Of a DNA stretch of 13,609 nucleotides, positions 1-7,983 are shown in pieces. The stretch's first letter is position 1. Each line of letters opens with the position of its first letter. Made by a program: the position numbers and the translations under genes. A model generated the notes under the pieces. That model made no database searches, was not told the DNA's origin, and saw only the letters and a list, made by a program, of their open reading frames with translations. Source of the stretch: Actinomycetes bacterium (lineage in GTDB: Bacteria; Actinomycetota; Thermoleophilia; Solirubrobacterales; Solirubrobacteraceae); NCBI GenBank assembly GCA_023405705.1, contig JAEXXR010000137.1:1-13609 (forward strand). Reading direction: 5' to 3'.

Positions 1-723
1 GCCTGCACCGCCCGCGAGCGCCGGCAGCGTGCTGGCGAGCACGCGCCCGTCGCGCCGCACGACCGCCTCGACCCTCTCGTCCTGCACGGCCGCCACGTAC
101 GTCGCAGCGTCGATCGTCGACGTCTCGACCCGAGTGTCGGCATTGCGCACTCTGGCGCTCCCGGCCGCGATCGCGGTGCGGTCGCCGACGTCGAGCAGGA
201 CGGTCGCGACGTCCGCGTCCTGGGCCGCTCCGCCGGCGCGCCCCACATCGCCTCCGTCGTCGCGAGGCGTCGCGCCGTCCGCGTCGCGGTCCGCTGCGCC
301 GGCAGGCGCCACATCGCCTTCGTCGTCGCGACGCGTCTCGCCGCCAGTGTCGCGAGCCACTCCGCCGGCGTCGCGCGGCGTATCACCGGCGCCGCTTCCA
401 CGCTCCCGATCGGTCACGACGATCCGCTCGAGCCCGAGCTGGCGCATCAGTTCGTGCGCGCGCGCACGCGCGACGGCGTCGTCTCCCCGCTGCAGCGCCG
501 CGGCGAGCGTCCGGTCAGCGCCCACGACCCCGGCGGCCCGCAGCCCGCGCGCGGCGGCGCGCTCGTAGAGCGTGATCGCGCCGGCGAGGTGCCCGCTCGC
601 CCGTGCCTGCGCCTTTCCCTTCTCGCTGTCGTCGACGAGCCGCGCGACGACGACGCCGAGCGCCGCCATCGGCACGAGCACGATCAGCACGAAGAACACC
701 GTCAGCCGTGTCCGAAAGCTCAT
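1..723 (-). CDS. Membrane sensor protein, N-terminal part (partial)
   Basis: The reading frame is open from an ATG at 723-721 to the left edge of the window (241 codons seen, C-terminus missing). The start has an AGGGGAG Shine-Dalgarno sequence just upstream. Residues about 7-29 form one hydrophobic membrane segment (VFFVLIVLVPMAALGVVV), followed by an Ala/Arg-rich helical region and then alpha/beta sequence (LERIVVTDRERG, then ATVLLDVGDRTAIA) that looks like an extracytoplasmic sensor domain. Family knowledge: this layout is typical of the front end of sensor histidine kinases or diguanylate cyclases, but no catalytic domain is visible here, so the output type is unknown. A low-complexity 22-residue repeat insert (residues about 114-172) splits the putative sensor domain. 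The gene diverges from the tRNA-Ala downstream of its start, with a 144 bp gap. Confidence 0.7.
   Translation of the reverse strand, partial: MSFRTRLTVFFVLIVLVPMAALGVVVARLVDDSEKGKAQARASGHLAGAITLYERAAARGLRAAGVVGADRTLAAALQRGDDAVARARAHELMRQLGLERIVVTDRERGSGAGDTPRDAGGVARDTGGETRRDDEGDVAPAGAADRDADGATPRDDGGDVGRAGGAAQDADVATVLLDVGDRTAIAAGSARVRNADTRVETSTIDAATYVAAVQDERVEAVVRRDGRVLASTLPALAGGAG
208..384 (-). repeat. In-frame 66-bp (22-residue) repeat inside sensor gene
   Basis: Two 66-bp units (274-339 and 208-273) plus a partial unit (340-384) encode Asp/Gly/Ala-rich blocks that begin ETRRDDEGDV, ATPRDDGGDV and, shorter, DTPRDAGGVA. On the plus strand the related stretches around 244 and 310 share CACATCGCCT/CTTCGTCGTCGCGA-type sequence at a 66 bp spacing. 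The insert lies between two ordered-looking parts of the sensor domain and is probably an expanded flexible linker. Confidence 0.65.
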
Positions 724-867
724 GACTCCCCTGTCACACCTTCAGTCAGAGCGAGGCTACCCACGTCCCCGCCCTTCCGCGCCAGCGGCCACAACGCCGC
801 CACTCCGCGAGTCTGGCTACACTACGTGGACCGGTGCGCCCACCGACCCAGCGGGCGCACGTTTCAC

Positions 868-2413
<1,546 letters not shown>

Positions 2414-2414
<1 letters not shown>

Positions 2415-3412
2415 CACCTCCGTGCGGTCAAGGGCGACAGCCGCGCCCAGAACTCCGGGTTGTCCTTCCGCCACCGCCGCCCCAGACAGTCGGCGAGCGG
2501 CAGTGGCTCCTCGCCGTCCGCGGGCGGCGCCAGGTCGGCCAGCGCCAGAGGCGACCGCCGCGACTGATCGACCGACCGCCAGATCCGGCCCAGAGGACCG
2601 GCCTGTTCCAGCTCGTCGGTCGTCGTCACCAACAGCGGCCAGTCCTCCCAGTGCGCTCGCACGAGATCCCACTCCGACGGCCGATCCGCGTCGACCAGCG
2701 CTCGATGCAGCGTTTCCGCCCGTGGCTCAGACGGGACGACGAACAGGACGTTGGCGACGGTCCCGCCGCGCGCGTCATCCGACGCGCGCCGGTACCGGTA
2801 CAGCTTCTCGCGCAGCACCGACCCCGACTCGGTCCCGCGATCCCATTCGAGCAAGCACTCCACCCGCCCCGCTGGCGTCGAGAGCTGAAAGCCAGCATCC
2901 GGGATCGGCCTCTCAGTCAGCCCGCCCGGAATCACTCTGGCGACCGCGCGCGGACCGTGCCACCGCGCCACACCGACGCCCGGATCTCGCAGCGTCGCCG
3001 CGACGAGCCCGGTCACGAAACCGTTCACGCCGAGCCGGTGCGCGAGATGCCGGTGCGCGCCCCAATCGCTGCGGCGCTCCCAATGAAGCGCCTTCCGCTC
3101 AACGTCAAGGCACGCGGCGACGATGTGCGCGCCCGCGTCGTCCAGCAGCCAGTGCGCCTGCGACTTGCCCCGCCCACGCGGAGCAGCCGGATAGAACCGA
3201 TCGACCACACGGCGGCGGTAGAGGAACAGCAGCCGGTCCTGCGCACGGCGCACCGACGAGAAGAACAACACCGCCACCTGATCAGTCCGCAACACCCGCT
3301 GCTCAAACAACGCCACCACGATCTCCCGGTCACGGTCGGTCAGATGCGCTGCCAGCTCCCACACCTGCGCCTGCGTCACCCGCCCCGCACGCCCTCGAAG
3401 TTGGGAAGACAT
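2414..3412 (-). CDS. Replication-relaxation family protein
   Basis: The protein has 332 residues. The N-terminal region (LTDRDREIVVALFEQRVLRTDQVAVLFF, about 24-51) is the winged-helix opening typical of the replication-relaxation family (Pfam Replic_Relax). It continues with RRAQDRLLFLYRRRVVDRFYP and a conserved middle with HWLLDDAGAHIV. A later block (ECLLEWDRGTES, then REKLYRYRRA) resembles the nuclease-like acidic core seen in this family. Members occur on actinobacterial plasmids and integrative elements; their biochemistry is poorly known, with a role in initiating element replication or transfer presumed. The start at 3412 has GGAGGAG 7-8 nt upstream and overlaps the TGA of the preceding ORF. 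The frame stays open up to an ATG at 3790, but that extension is Arg-rich and lacks domain character. Confidence 0.8.
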
Positions 3413-3636
3413 CACGATCTCCTCCCTATTTCGGGGCTCGCCGCTCTGGCCGATCGCTCGCCACGATGGGCCGTCCGGCCACCTCGGCGTTGTCGACCGG
3501 CGCCGTCGAATGCGCCGCCCATACCGCCGCTCGAACCGCCGGCCAAACCGCGCCGCCGTCCGACCGGCGCAGCGGTAGCGCCGGCCAGCACGCGCGCGAG
3601 AAGCGCGACGGCCTCGCGCTCCTGCGCTTCGCTCAT
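3412..3636 (-). CDS. Small hypothetical protein of the element
   Basis: This 74-residue ORF starts MSEAQEREAVALLARVLAG, a good amphipathic helix, then becomes Gly/Arg-rich and disordered (RRRGLAGGSSGG, RQRRGGRTAHRGERSAR). No family is recognised. In its favour, the TGA overlaps the ATG of the replication-relaxation gene by one base (TGATG), the same junction seen at the next gene pair, and codon choice in the first 45 codons is G/C-rich at third positions as in neighbours. The frame could start further upstream (up to 3747). A perfect palindrome lies directly before the chosen ATG. The C-terminal half may have little function beyond coupling. It could also be non-coding leader sequence. Confidence 0.45.
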   Translation of the reverse strand: MSEAQEREAVALLARVLAGATAAPVGRRRGLAGGSSGGMGGAFDGAGRQRRGGRTAHRGERSARAASPEIGRRS

Positions 3637-3640
3637 CCCC

Positions 3641-3656
3641 GTCAGCCTCGGCTGAC
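3641..3656. promoter_or_regulatory. Palindrome immediately upstream of the small ORF
   Basis: GTCAGCC-TC-GGCTGAC is a perfect 7-bp inverted repeat with a 2-nt centre. It lies 4 bp before the start of the small element ORF. As DNA it is a candidate operator for the RHH or XRE protein encoded just upstream; as RNA the tight hairpin would mask the weak GAGG ribosome-binding site. Confidence 0.4.
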
Positions 3657-3789
3657 GCACTCCGATCTCTGATCTCTCCAAAGGGTGTCGCCGGCGAGAC
3701 GCATCCCACCAACCAAACGTCCCGCAGATCCCGCCTGCGGTACGCACGGTGCGCCCCGCCAGGTCGCCGTGTCAGCGGCCTGTCAGTCA

Positions 3790-4074
3790 TCAGGCAGGCG
3801 CCCCGCCGACCGGGTCATCGCTCGGCAGCGCAACGTCCTTACGAGCGACGCGCACAAGCACCCGCTCCACGCGAGCAAGCCGCCCCTCCATCACCGAGAT
3901 CCGATCCTCGAACGACAACCGCGCGACGTACTCGCGCACCGCCGCCCGGATCAGCTCCGCCCGTGCCACGTCAAGACGCCCCGCCTGCTCAACGAGCGCG
4001 GCCCAGAGGTCGGCGTCGAACCGCGCCGTCGTCACATGCGACGGCGACCGCAGATGCTCGCGATCAACCGGCAC
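3790..4074 (-). CDS. Ribbon-helix-helix (CopG-type) DNA-binding protein
   Basis: This 94-residue protein carries VTTARFDADLWAALVEQAG (strand plus first helix) and DVARAELIRAAVREYVAR (second helix), the pattern of a CopG/Arc-type ribbon-helix-helix fold at about residues 14-50. A charged coiled-coil-like helix follows (DRISVMEGRLARVERVLVRVA). The chosen start is GTG at 4074, with GGAG 8 nt upstream; it overlaps the end of the XRE gene by 11 nt. An upstream TTG at 4119 would give 109 residues with an Arg-rich extension. The stop overlaps an ATG at 3790 (TGATG). Role by family: a dimeric repressor of its own operon, or an accessory DNA-binding protein for element transfer or maintenance. Confidence 0.75.
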   Translation of the reverse strand: MPVDREHLRSPSHVTTARFDADLWAALVEQAGRLDVARAELIRAAVREYVARLSFEDRISVMEGRLARVERVLVRVARKDVALPSDDPVGGAPA

Positions 4075-4348
4075 GGCAATCGCTCCACGCCTCAACCTCC
4101 GGGAGCCGTTCCTCGGCAAGCCGATGCAACTCCGACGGCGCGACCTGCAACCCGTCCGCGAGCTTGAGCACCACCCGCAACGTCGGGTTCAACTCCCCAC
4201 GCTCGATCGCACCCACGTAGTTGCGATGCAACCCCGCTGCGAACCCGAGCCCCTCCTGGCTCAGATCCCGCCGCACCCGCCACTCCCGCACCGCACGACC
4301 AAACGCCACATGCCGCACCGACCGCAAAGGCGACTGTCTACCCGACAT
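4064..4348 (-). CDS. XRE-family helix-turn-helix regulator
   Basis: This 94-residue protein has a single Cro/C1-type HTH domain: FGRAVREWRVRRDLSQEGLG, then LHRNYVGAIERGELNPTLR and VVLKLADGLQVAPSEL (about residues 13-75). It is the first gene of the minus-strand element operon and diverges from the cargo genes, so it is placed to control both directions. The ATG at 4348 is chosen because the family domain begins soon after; an upstream extension to 4399 is possible. An inverted repeat at 4399-4416 is a candidate operator for autoregulation. Its 3' end overlaps the RHH gene. Confidence 0.85.
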   Translation of the reverse strand: MSGRQSPLRSVRHVAFGRAVREWRVRRDLSQEGLGFAAGLHRNYVGAIERGELNPTLRVVLKLADGLQVAPSELHRLAEERLPEVEAWSDCRAG

Positions 4349-4398
4349 AGCCGCCACCCCGTGCCGCGGGCGGCCGGTCTTCCGGCACAACCAGCCCA

Positions 4399-4416
4399 AC
4401 CGTCCCGCAGGACGGT
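4399..4416. promoter_or_regulatory. Inverted repeat in divergent control region
   Basis: ACCGTCC-CGCA-GGACGGT is a perfect 7-bp inverted repeat. It lies between the XRE gene and the plus-strand cargo, 51 bp upstream of the XRE start, where an element repressor would bind. A weak minus-strand promoter (TTAGCT, 17 bp, TAGACC) can be drawn just upstream of it. The link to XRE is inferred from position only. Confidence 0.45.
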
Positions 4417-4456
4417 CTACGGTATCCCTGCATCGAAGCTAACTCCTTCGGTGCCA

Positions 4457-4487
4457 GGCCCAGGGGCGTTCCAGCGCCGCCTGGGCC
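4457..4487. repeat. Strong stem-loop before the HEPN gene
   Basis: GGCCCAGGGGCG (4457-4468) pairs with CGCC-G-CCTGGGCC (4475-4487) around a TTCCAG loop, with one bulged G. The hairpin sits about 100 bp before the cargo start. No T-tract follows, so it may be a structured leader or protein-binding site rather than a terminator. The remaining sequence to 4585 shows no clear promoter. Confidence 0.45.
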
Positions 4488-4585
4488 ACCTATTGCCACT
4501 TCCGACAGGCCACAAGATCAGACGCTGTGCTGAATCGCAAGCGCCTGGTTCCCGGAGCACCAGAGAGAATCACGACGACGAACGA

Positions 4586-5833
4586 GTGTCCGAGAGCGAG
4601 AGAACAACCCCATACGGATCTGCCGAGGATCTGCCAAGCGTCGTCGAACTGCGCAACCAGCTTCGCGGCCTGAAGGCGCTCACGCGTGTGATAGGCCGTG
4701 GCACGCGACACAGCATCCTGAGAACCGAGCACCAACTGAACAAGCTCGTCCGCGAGATTGATGCGTTCTACGCGCTTTTGGGACCTAGGAACTGGATCTA
4801 CCACGAGCTCCTGAGCACCGACGCGATCGCCGCGTTGCTCGCCAAACCTGCCGACGAAGCCGAGCGGGCGCTGATCAACCACTACAAGGAGCCAGACCGA
4901 CTCAGCTTCATGATCCAGGTGCTGCGCCGACGGCCCGCGATGGGCAGCCGGTTTCCCCTCATAGAACGCGCCCTCCATGACTACGTCGAGGAGCGGTACT
5001 ACGGCACCACGCTGCTCCTCATCGCAGCCATGGACGGCTTCGTCAACGACCTCGATACGGCGCAGCGACGAGGGCTTCACACCCGCGACGAGGCCGAGCT
5101 GTCTGCGTGGGACAGCGTGGTCGGGCACCACCTTGGGCTCACGCACGCGCACCGAACGTTCACGAGATCGTTCCGACGACTTTCGAACGAGCCCGTTCAC
5201 GAGCTTTACCGCAACGGGATCGTCCACGGCATGCTCACGAACTTCGACAACGACGTCGTCGCCACGAAGGCATGGAACCGACTGTTCGCCGTCAACGACT
5301 GGGCCGCGAGCCTCGAAAAGCAGTCCACCCCGAAAGAGCCACGGCCTACGTGGTCAGACATCTTCAGCAAGCTGCGTCAAAACACCGCGAACCGACGGGC
5401 GCTTGAAGCGTGGCGTCCAAGACTCTTGACTCCAGCCAATCCAGAGTTCGAGGACGAGCCGGTGTACCGTCTCACTTTCGAGTTCCTCACGCACTGGAGA
5501 TCGAGAAACTACGGCAAGATGGCTGCAGCCCTTGCTTCGCTGACACAGGCCAGGTCGCACGGAGCTACGGCTGGCAGGATCCGCGACGAATACGGCTTGT
5601 TCGTTCTCGAAGGATTCGACATCACGCACCTCGACTTCGCCGCCGCGGCCGTGTGCAATGCGCGAGTGCAGCTGACCTTGAGAGGCGACTCAAAGCCCGG
5701 CCAGCTGCGCTGGATTCGCGAAGACGACACCGGCGATGTGGTTATGCCAAATCAAGCCGGCGCGTGGCGTCTCATGTCCTGGGGACCTTGGGCGATGCTC
5801 AACCCGCTTTCGAACGACGAGACTTTCGACTAG
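4586..5833 (+). CDS. HEPN-motif protein of unknown function (element cargo)
   Basis: This 415-residue protein starts at GTG 4586; the start is uncertain because the frame is open upstream and no strong ribosome-binding site is visible. The mainly helical N-terminal two thirds contain HELYRNGIVHGMLTNFDN with R209-NGIV-H214, the Rx4H motif of HEPN domains, many of which are RNases acting in toxin-antitoxin and abortive-infection systems. The flanking FDNDVVATKAWNRLFAVNDWA looks conserved. The last 120 residues (LTHWRSRNYGKMAAAL, then FEITHLDFAAAAV-like sequence and an edge ending in AGAWRLMSWGPWAMLN) form a separate alpha/beta region known from widespread uncharacterised proteins. Codon use is less GC-rich than the flanks, suggesting transfer. 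The partner gene follows 87 bp downstream. RNase activity is inferred, not shown. Confidence 0.7.
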   Translation: MSESERTTPYGSAEDLPSVVELRNQLRGLKALTRVIGRGTRHSILRTEHQLNKLVREIDAFYALLGPRNWIYHELLSTDAIAALLAKPADEAERALINHYKEPDRLSFMIQVLRRRPAMGSRFPLIERALHDYVEERYYGTTLLLIAAMDGFVNDLDTAQRRGLHTRDEAELSAWDSVVGHHLGLTHAHRTFTRSFRRLSNEPVHELYRNGIVHGMLTNFDNDVVATKAWNRLFAVNDWAASLEKQSTPKEPRPTWSDIFSKLRQNTANRRALEAWRPRLLTPANPEFEDEPVYRLTFEFLTHWRSRNYGKMAAALASLTQARSHGATAGRIRDEYGLFVLEGFDITHLDFAAAAVCNARVQLTLRGDSKPGQLRWIREDDTGDVVMPNQAGAWRLMSWGPWAMLNPLSNDETFD

Positions 5834-5907
5834 CCGATTTCCCTTCCCGCTGATGCCTGCCGCCATGCCGCATCGCCGTGGTCGCCACGGATATGACCGC
5901 TTGACCC

Positions 5908-5913
5908 TAGAAT
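5908..5913 (+). promoter_or_regulatory. Candidate -10 box giving a leaderless DUF6414 mRNA
   Basis: TAGAAT ends 7 bp before the ATG at 5921, the distance expected between a -10 element and the first transcribed base. No Shine-Dalgarno sequence is present. No good -35 box is seen at 17-18 bp; TTGACC at 5901 is too close. Leaderless transcripts are common in actinobacteria. Confidence 0.45.
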
Positions 5914-5920
5914 CCAGTCC

Positions 5921-6718
5921 ATGACTCCCGCATTGCGACTTCGGCGGTTCCTGTATCTCGACGAGACACTGAACCGCAATTTTCTCGCACAGCTCGAAGG
6001 CGGTACCTACGACGAAGAAGCGCAGACCACGGTCACCGACCAGGAGCGCAAGCGTGGCCTTACCGGCCGGGCCGGCCCAATCGGGGCCGAGGTAACCGGA
6101 AGCCGCTCGGGCCAGGACACGGCCTCGCGCACGGTCAGACAGGTCGCCGACGGAGAGTTCACCCGCCTCATGGGGCTCTTGGAAGAGGCCGGCGCTGTCC
6201 AGTGGCTCGAAGCTTTCGACGAGAGCATCTGGAGGCAACTGCGTCGGGGTGAGGTCCTCGAAGCCGAAGTCGAACTCTCGTTGCCAACGCTCTTCCAGTT
6301 CACTGCTATGGCTGATAGCGCCGGTCCGATGATCGAGCTGATGAAGGCCACCGGGCAGCAGCTCGACGACGGCGCCGAGCAAGGTCTCCAGCTGGTTTCC
6401 CAACTCAGTGCGCTTTTCAGAGACGTGGTGGCTCTCGCTAGACCAGTCGGAAGCCCCGACTACACGTTCATCGTCAGCATCGACCGCCAGTGGCTGCGGA
6501 CGGATCTGTCAGACCTCCGAGGCGAGATGACGATTATGGGCACGATCGAGCGCAAGCTTCGCGAGAACGAAGCGTGGAGCCTTCTCGACGTTCTCGGCCT
6601 CACCGGCTTGCCCGACGCCCAGGAGATGATCGACTCGCTGGAGTCGTCTGAGGACCTGGTCGGGAACGTAGTGCGTCCTCCCGCAGCAGTCCTCAGCCCG
6701 ATCGCCATCTACCGCTGA
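5921..6718 (+). CDS. DUF6414-like protein (element cargo)
   Basis: This 265-residue protein has an N-terminus RRFLYLDETLNRNFLAQLEGG (residues 8-28) that matches the signature opening of the uncharacterised DUF6414 family (YLD, LN, LAQLEGG). A helical middle follows (EFTRLMGLLEEAGAVQWLEAF), then an acidic segment and a C-terminal part with YTFIVSIDRQWLR and EMTIMGTIERKLRENEAWSLLDVLGL, suggesting a beta-rich domain. There is no signal peptide and no membrane segment. It follows the HEPN-motif gene on the same strand but probably has its own promoter (TAGAAT at 5908, leaderless start). Function is unknown; position suggests partner, sensor or antidote for the HEPN protein. Family assignment is from memory of the N-terminal motif. 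Confidence 0.7.
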   Translation: MTPALRLRRFLYLDETLNRNFLAQLEGGTYDEEAQTTVTDQERKRGLTGRAGPIGAEVTGSRSGQDTASRTVRQVADGEFTRLMGLLEEAGAVQWLEAFDESIWRQLRRGEVLEAEVELSLPTLFQFTAMADSAGPMIELMKATGQQLDDGAEQGLQLVSQLSALFRDVVALARPVGSPDYTFIVSIDRQWLRTDLSDLRGEMTIMGTIERKLRENEAWSLLDVLGLTGLPDAQEMIDSLESSEDLVGNVVRPPAAVLSPIAIYR

Positions 6719-6814
6719 GAAGCACGTTCGTCCCGTGGCAGGCGATCAGGCCGCGTTGCATCACGGTGCGGTCAGCGTGAGCGCGGGAGGTTGCACGATC
6801 CGGTTTGTACGCCG

Positions 6815-6830
6815 CCCGGTTCTCTCCACT
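6815..6830 (+). other. Putative right attachment site (attR)
   Basis: CCCGGTTCTCTCCACT matches 927-942 at 13 of 16 positions in the same spacing, including the run CTCCACT (6824-6830). Two bases on, a terminator hairpin begins. Joining 940-942 to 6831 rebuilds a tRNA-Ala followed within a few bases by its own terminator, the expected unoccupied site. The mismatched bases would be element-derived. Confidence 0.5.
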
Positions 6831-6832
6831 CA

Positions 6833-6864
6833 GACGAAACCCCTGCTAACGCGGGGGTTTCGTC
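6833..6864. terminator. Bidirectional hairpin, probable original tRNA-Ala terminator
   Basis: GACGAAACCCC (6833-6843) pairs perfectly with GGGGTTTCGTC (6854-6864) around a 10-nt loop; GTTTCG follows. This type of hairpin commonly follows bacterial tRNA genes. It also ends the plus-strand cargo, and the stop codon of the minus-strand ORF at 6846 lies in its loop. Confidence 0.65.
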
Positions 6865-7151
6865 GTTTCGGGGATCCGCGGGAACCGGAGGCAATCCACG
6901 GGCACTTCGGGCTCGAATGCCGTCATTCCGGCCGACTGCCGTGGATGCTGCTGGAAAAGGTCGATGCGGCTGACTGGCGGCCCTGCCGAAGCCTTCGTGC
7001 CCGGGGGCCCTGGCACCGAGGGCCCACGCCCCTTCAGCAAGCGGCGCACGTGCCCGCCCGCGACCGCGACGAGCCCGCCGCTGCTCGCGAGTGCGATCAG
7101 CGGCAGGAGCTCCTCGACCGGGACCGGGCCGATGTGCGCGAGGGCGGTCAC
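6846..7151 (-). CDS. Small putative single-pass membrane protein
   Basis: This 101-residue ORF starts at GTG 7151, sharing a 4-nt GTGA overlap with the stop of the DUF899 gene, good evidence for coupled translation. Residues about 10-32 (VEELLPLIALASSGGLVAVAGG) are a probable membrane helix, followed by basic HVRRLLKGR, giving an N-out, C-in prediction. No family is recognised. From about residue 45 on (PGPPGTKASAGPPVSR, then the end at the terminator loop) the sequence looks unstructured and is encoded by an inverted-repeat region, so the original C-terminus may have been lost or extended by insertion events at this junction. Confidence 0.5.
   Translation of the reverse strand: MTALAHIGPVPVEELLPLIALASSGGLVAVAGGHVRRLLKGRGPSVPGPPGTKASAGPPVSRIDLFQQHPRQSAGMTAFEPEVPVDCLRFPRIPETTKPPR
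6894..6946. repeat. Imperfect inverted repeat next to element right end
   Basis: ATCCACGGGCA (6894-6904) faces TGCCGTGGAT (6937-6946), differing by one extra G, with AATGCCGTCATTCCGGCC-type sequence between. It resembles short dispersed palindromic repeats found between bacterial genes. It lies inside the C-terminal codons of the small membrane ORF. Confidence 0.35.
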
Positions 7152-7882
7152 GAGGTGGCCGCGCTGGCGTACTCGTCGTGGCGGCGGTGCCAGTACGCCG
7201 CCTCGTTGCGGCCCTTCGGGGCGCGGTCGAGCCAGGGGTAGACGCCCCAGAGCGCATCGATCCCGCGGGAGTAGGCCGAGTAGGTGTGGAACACCTTGCC
7301 GTCCTCCAGCGCGAACGCGCTCATGCCGGGCAGCTCACCGTCCTCCTCGTCGACCAGCGGCGCGAAGTTGTACTCCTCCAGCGGCCGCTCGGCGGTCGAG
7401 GAGACGCCGTAGTCGAAGTTGAAGTCGCTGCCATGGGAGGAGACCCAGCGGAACGACCAGCCCATCCGCTCGCGGTACCGCTCGATCTGCTCCAGCGGCG
7501 CACGCGACACTGCGACGAACGCGACGTCGTGGTTCTCGAGGTGGACGTGGACCCCGTTGACGCCGTCGGCGATCGACGAGCAACTCGGGCATGCCGCGGC
7601 CATCCTCGGGCCGAGCATCAGATGGTCGACGATCAACTGCGAGCGGCCGCCGAACAGCTCGGCCAGCGTCCGGGGGCCGTCGCGCGTGTCGAAGACGTAC
7701 GCCTGCTCGACGGGGACCCACGGCAGCGCCTGGCGCTCGCGCGCGAGCTCGTCGTTCAGGCGCGTCAGCTCCTTCTCGCGCCGCAGCAACGCGATCCGCT
7801 CGGCGCGCCACTGCTCCCGCGTCGCGAGGCGATGCCCGCTCGTCGGGGCGGGGGAGTCCTGAGGGCTCTGCGGCTGGGACAT
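7148..7882 (-). CDS. DUF899 family thioredoxin-like protein
   Basis: This 244-residue protein has an ATG at 7882 preceded by GGAGGA at ideal spacing. DUF899 features in order: LATREQWRAERIALLRREKELTRLNDELAR, LPWVPVEQAYVFDTRDGP, LAELFGGRSQLIVDHLML, then Cys98-Pro-Ser-Cys101 (CPSC) where thioredoxins carry the active CxxC. These are followed by FRWVSSHGSDFNFDYGVS, FHTYSAYSRGIDAL and the C-terminal LDRAPKGRNEAAYWHRRHDEY. Length is usual for the family, which is cytoplasmic and predicted redox-active but of unknown substrate. Palindromic sites lie directly upstream, so expression is probably repressed by an unidentified regulator. It is followed by a small membrane protein gene with 4-nt overlap. 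Confidence 0.9.
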   Translation of the reverse strand: MSQPQSPQDSPAPTSGHRLATREQWRAERIALLRREKELTRLNDELARERQALPWVPVEQAYVFDTRDGPRTLAELFGGRSQLIVDHLMLGPRMAAACPSCSSIADGVNGVHVHLENHDVAFVAVSRAPLEQIERYRERMGWSFRWVSSHGSDFNFDYGVSSTAERPLEEYNFAPLVDEEDGELPGMSAFALEDGKVFHTYSAYSRGIDALWGVYPWLDRAPKGRNEAAYWHRRHDEYASAATS

Positions 7883-7902
7883 GAGACTTCCTCCGGGATA
7901 GC

Positions 7903-7955
7903 TGTGTAACCCCATGGTTACACAAGTCCTCCTCTTAGCGCAACCCCACGGTTAC
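7903..7955. promoter_or_regulatory. Two AACC(N4)GGTTA operator-like palindromes
   Basis: TGTGTAACC-CCAT-GGTTACACA (7903-7924) is a perfect 9-bp inverted repeat. A second, weaker copy, CAACC-CCAC-GGTTAC, lies at 7941-7955. The pair is centred 34 bp apart, upstream of the DUF899 ribosome-binding site, where a dimeric repressor would block transcription. No regulator gene lies immediately beside them. Confidence 0.7.
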
Positions 7956-7983
7956 TCCTGGGCGACGCGCGGACGAGCAACAC

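Noticed and set aside
2415..2672. N-terminal extension of the recombinase frame
   Set aside because: The 86 extra codons are low-complexity Ala/Gly/Arg sequence overlapping the replication-relaxation gene; the resolvase domain begins right after the internal ATG at 2414.
4490..5227. Long minus-strand open frame (245 codons) opposite the HEPN-motif gene
   Set aside because: It is antisense to a gene with clear domain character, shows no recognisable motif, and is Val/Arg-rich as expected of a shadow frame in GC-rich DNA.
6780..6832. Second tRNA gene upstream of the 6833 terminator
   Set aside because: The 3' end looks tRNA-like, but no D arm, anticodon stem or matching 5' acceptor strand can be drawn; it fits an att remnant better.
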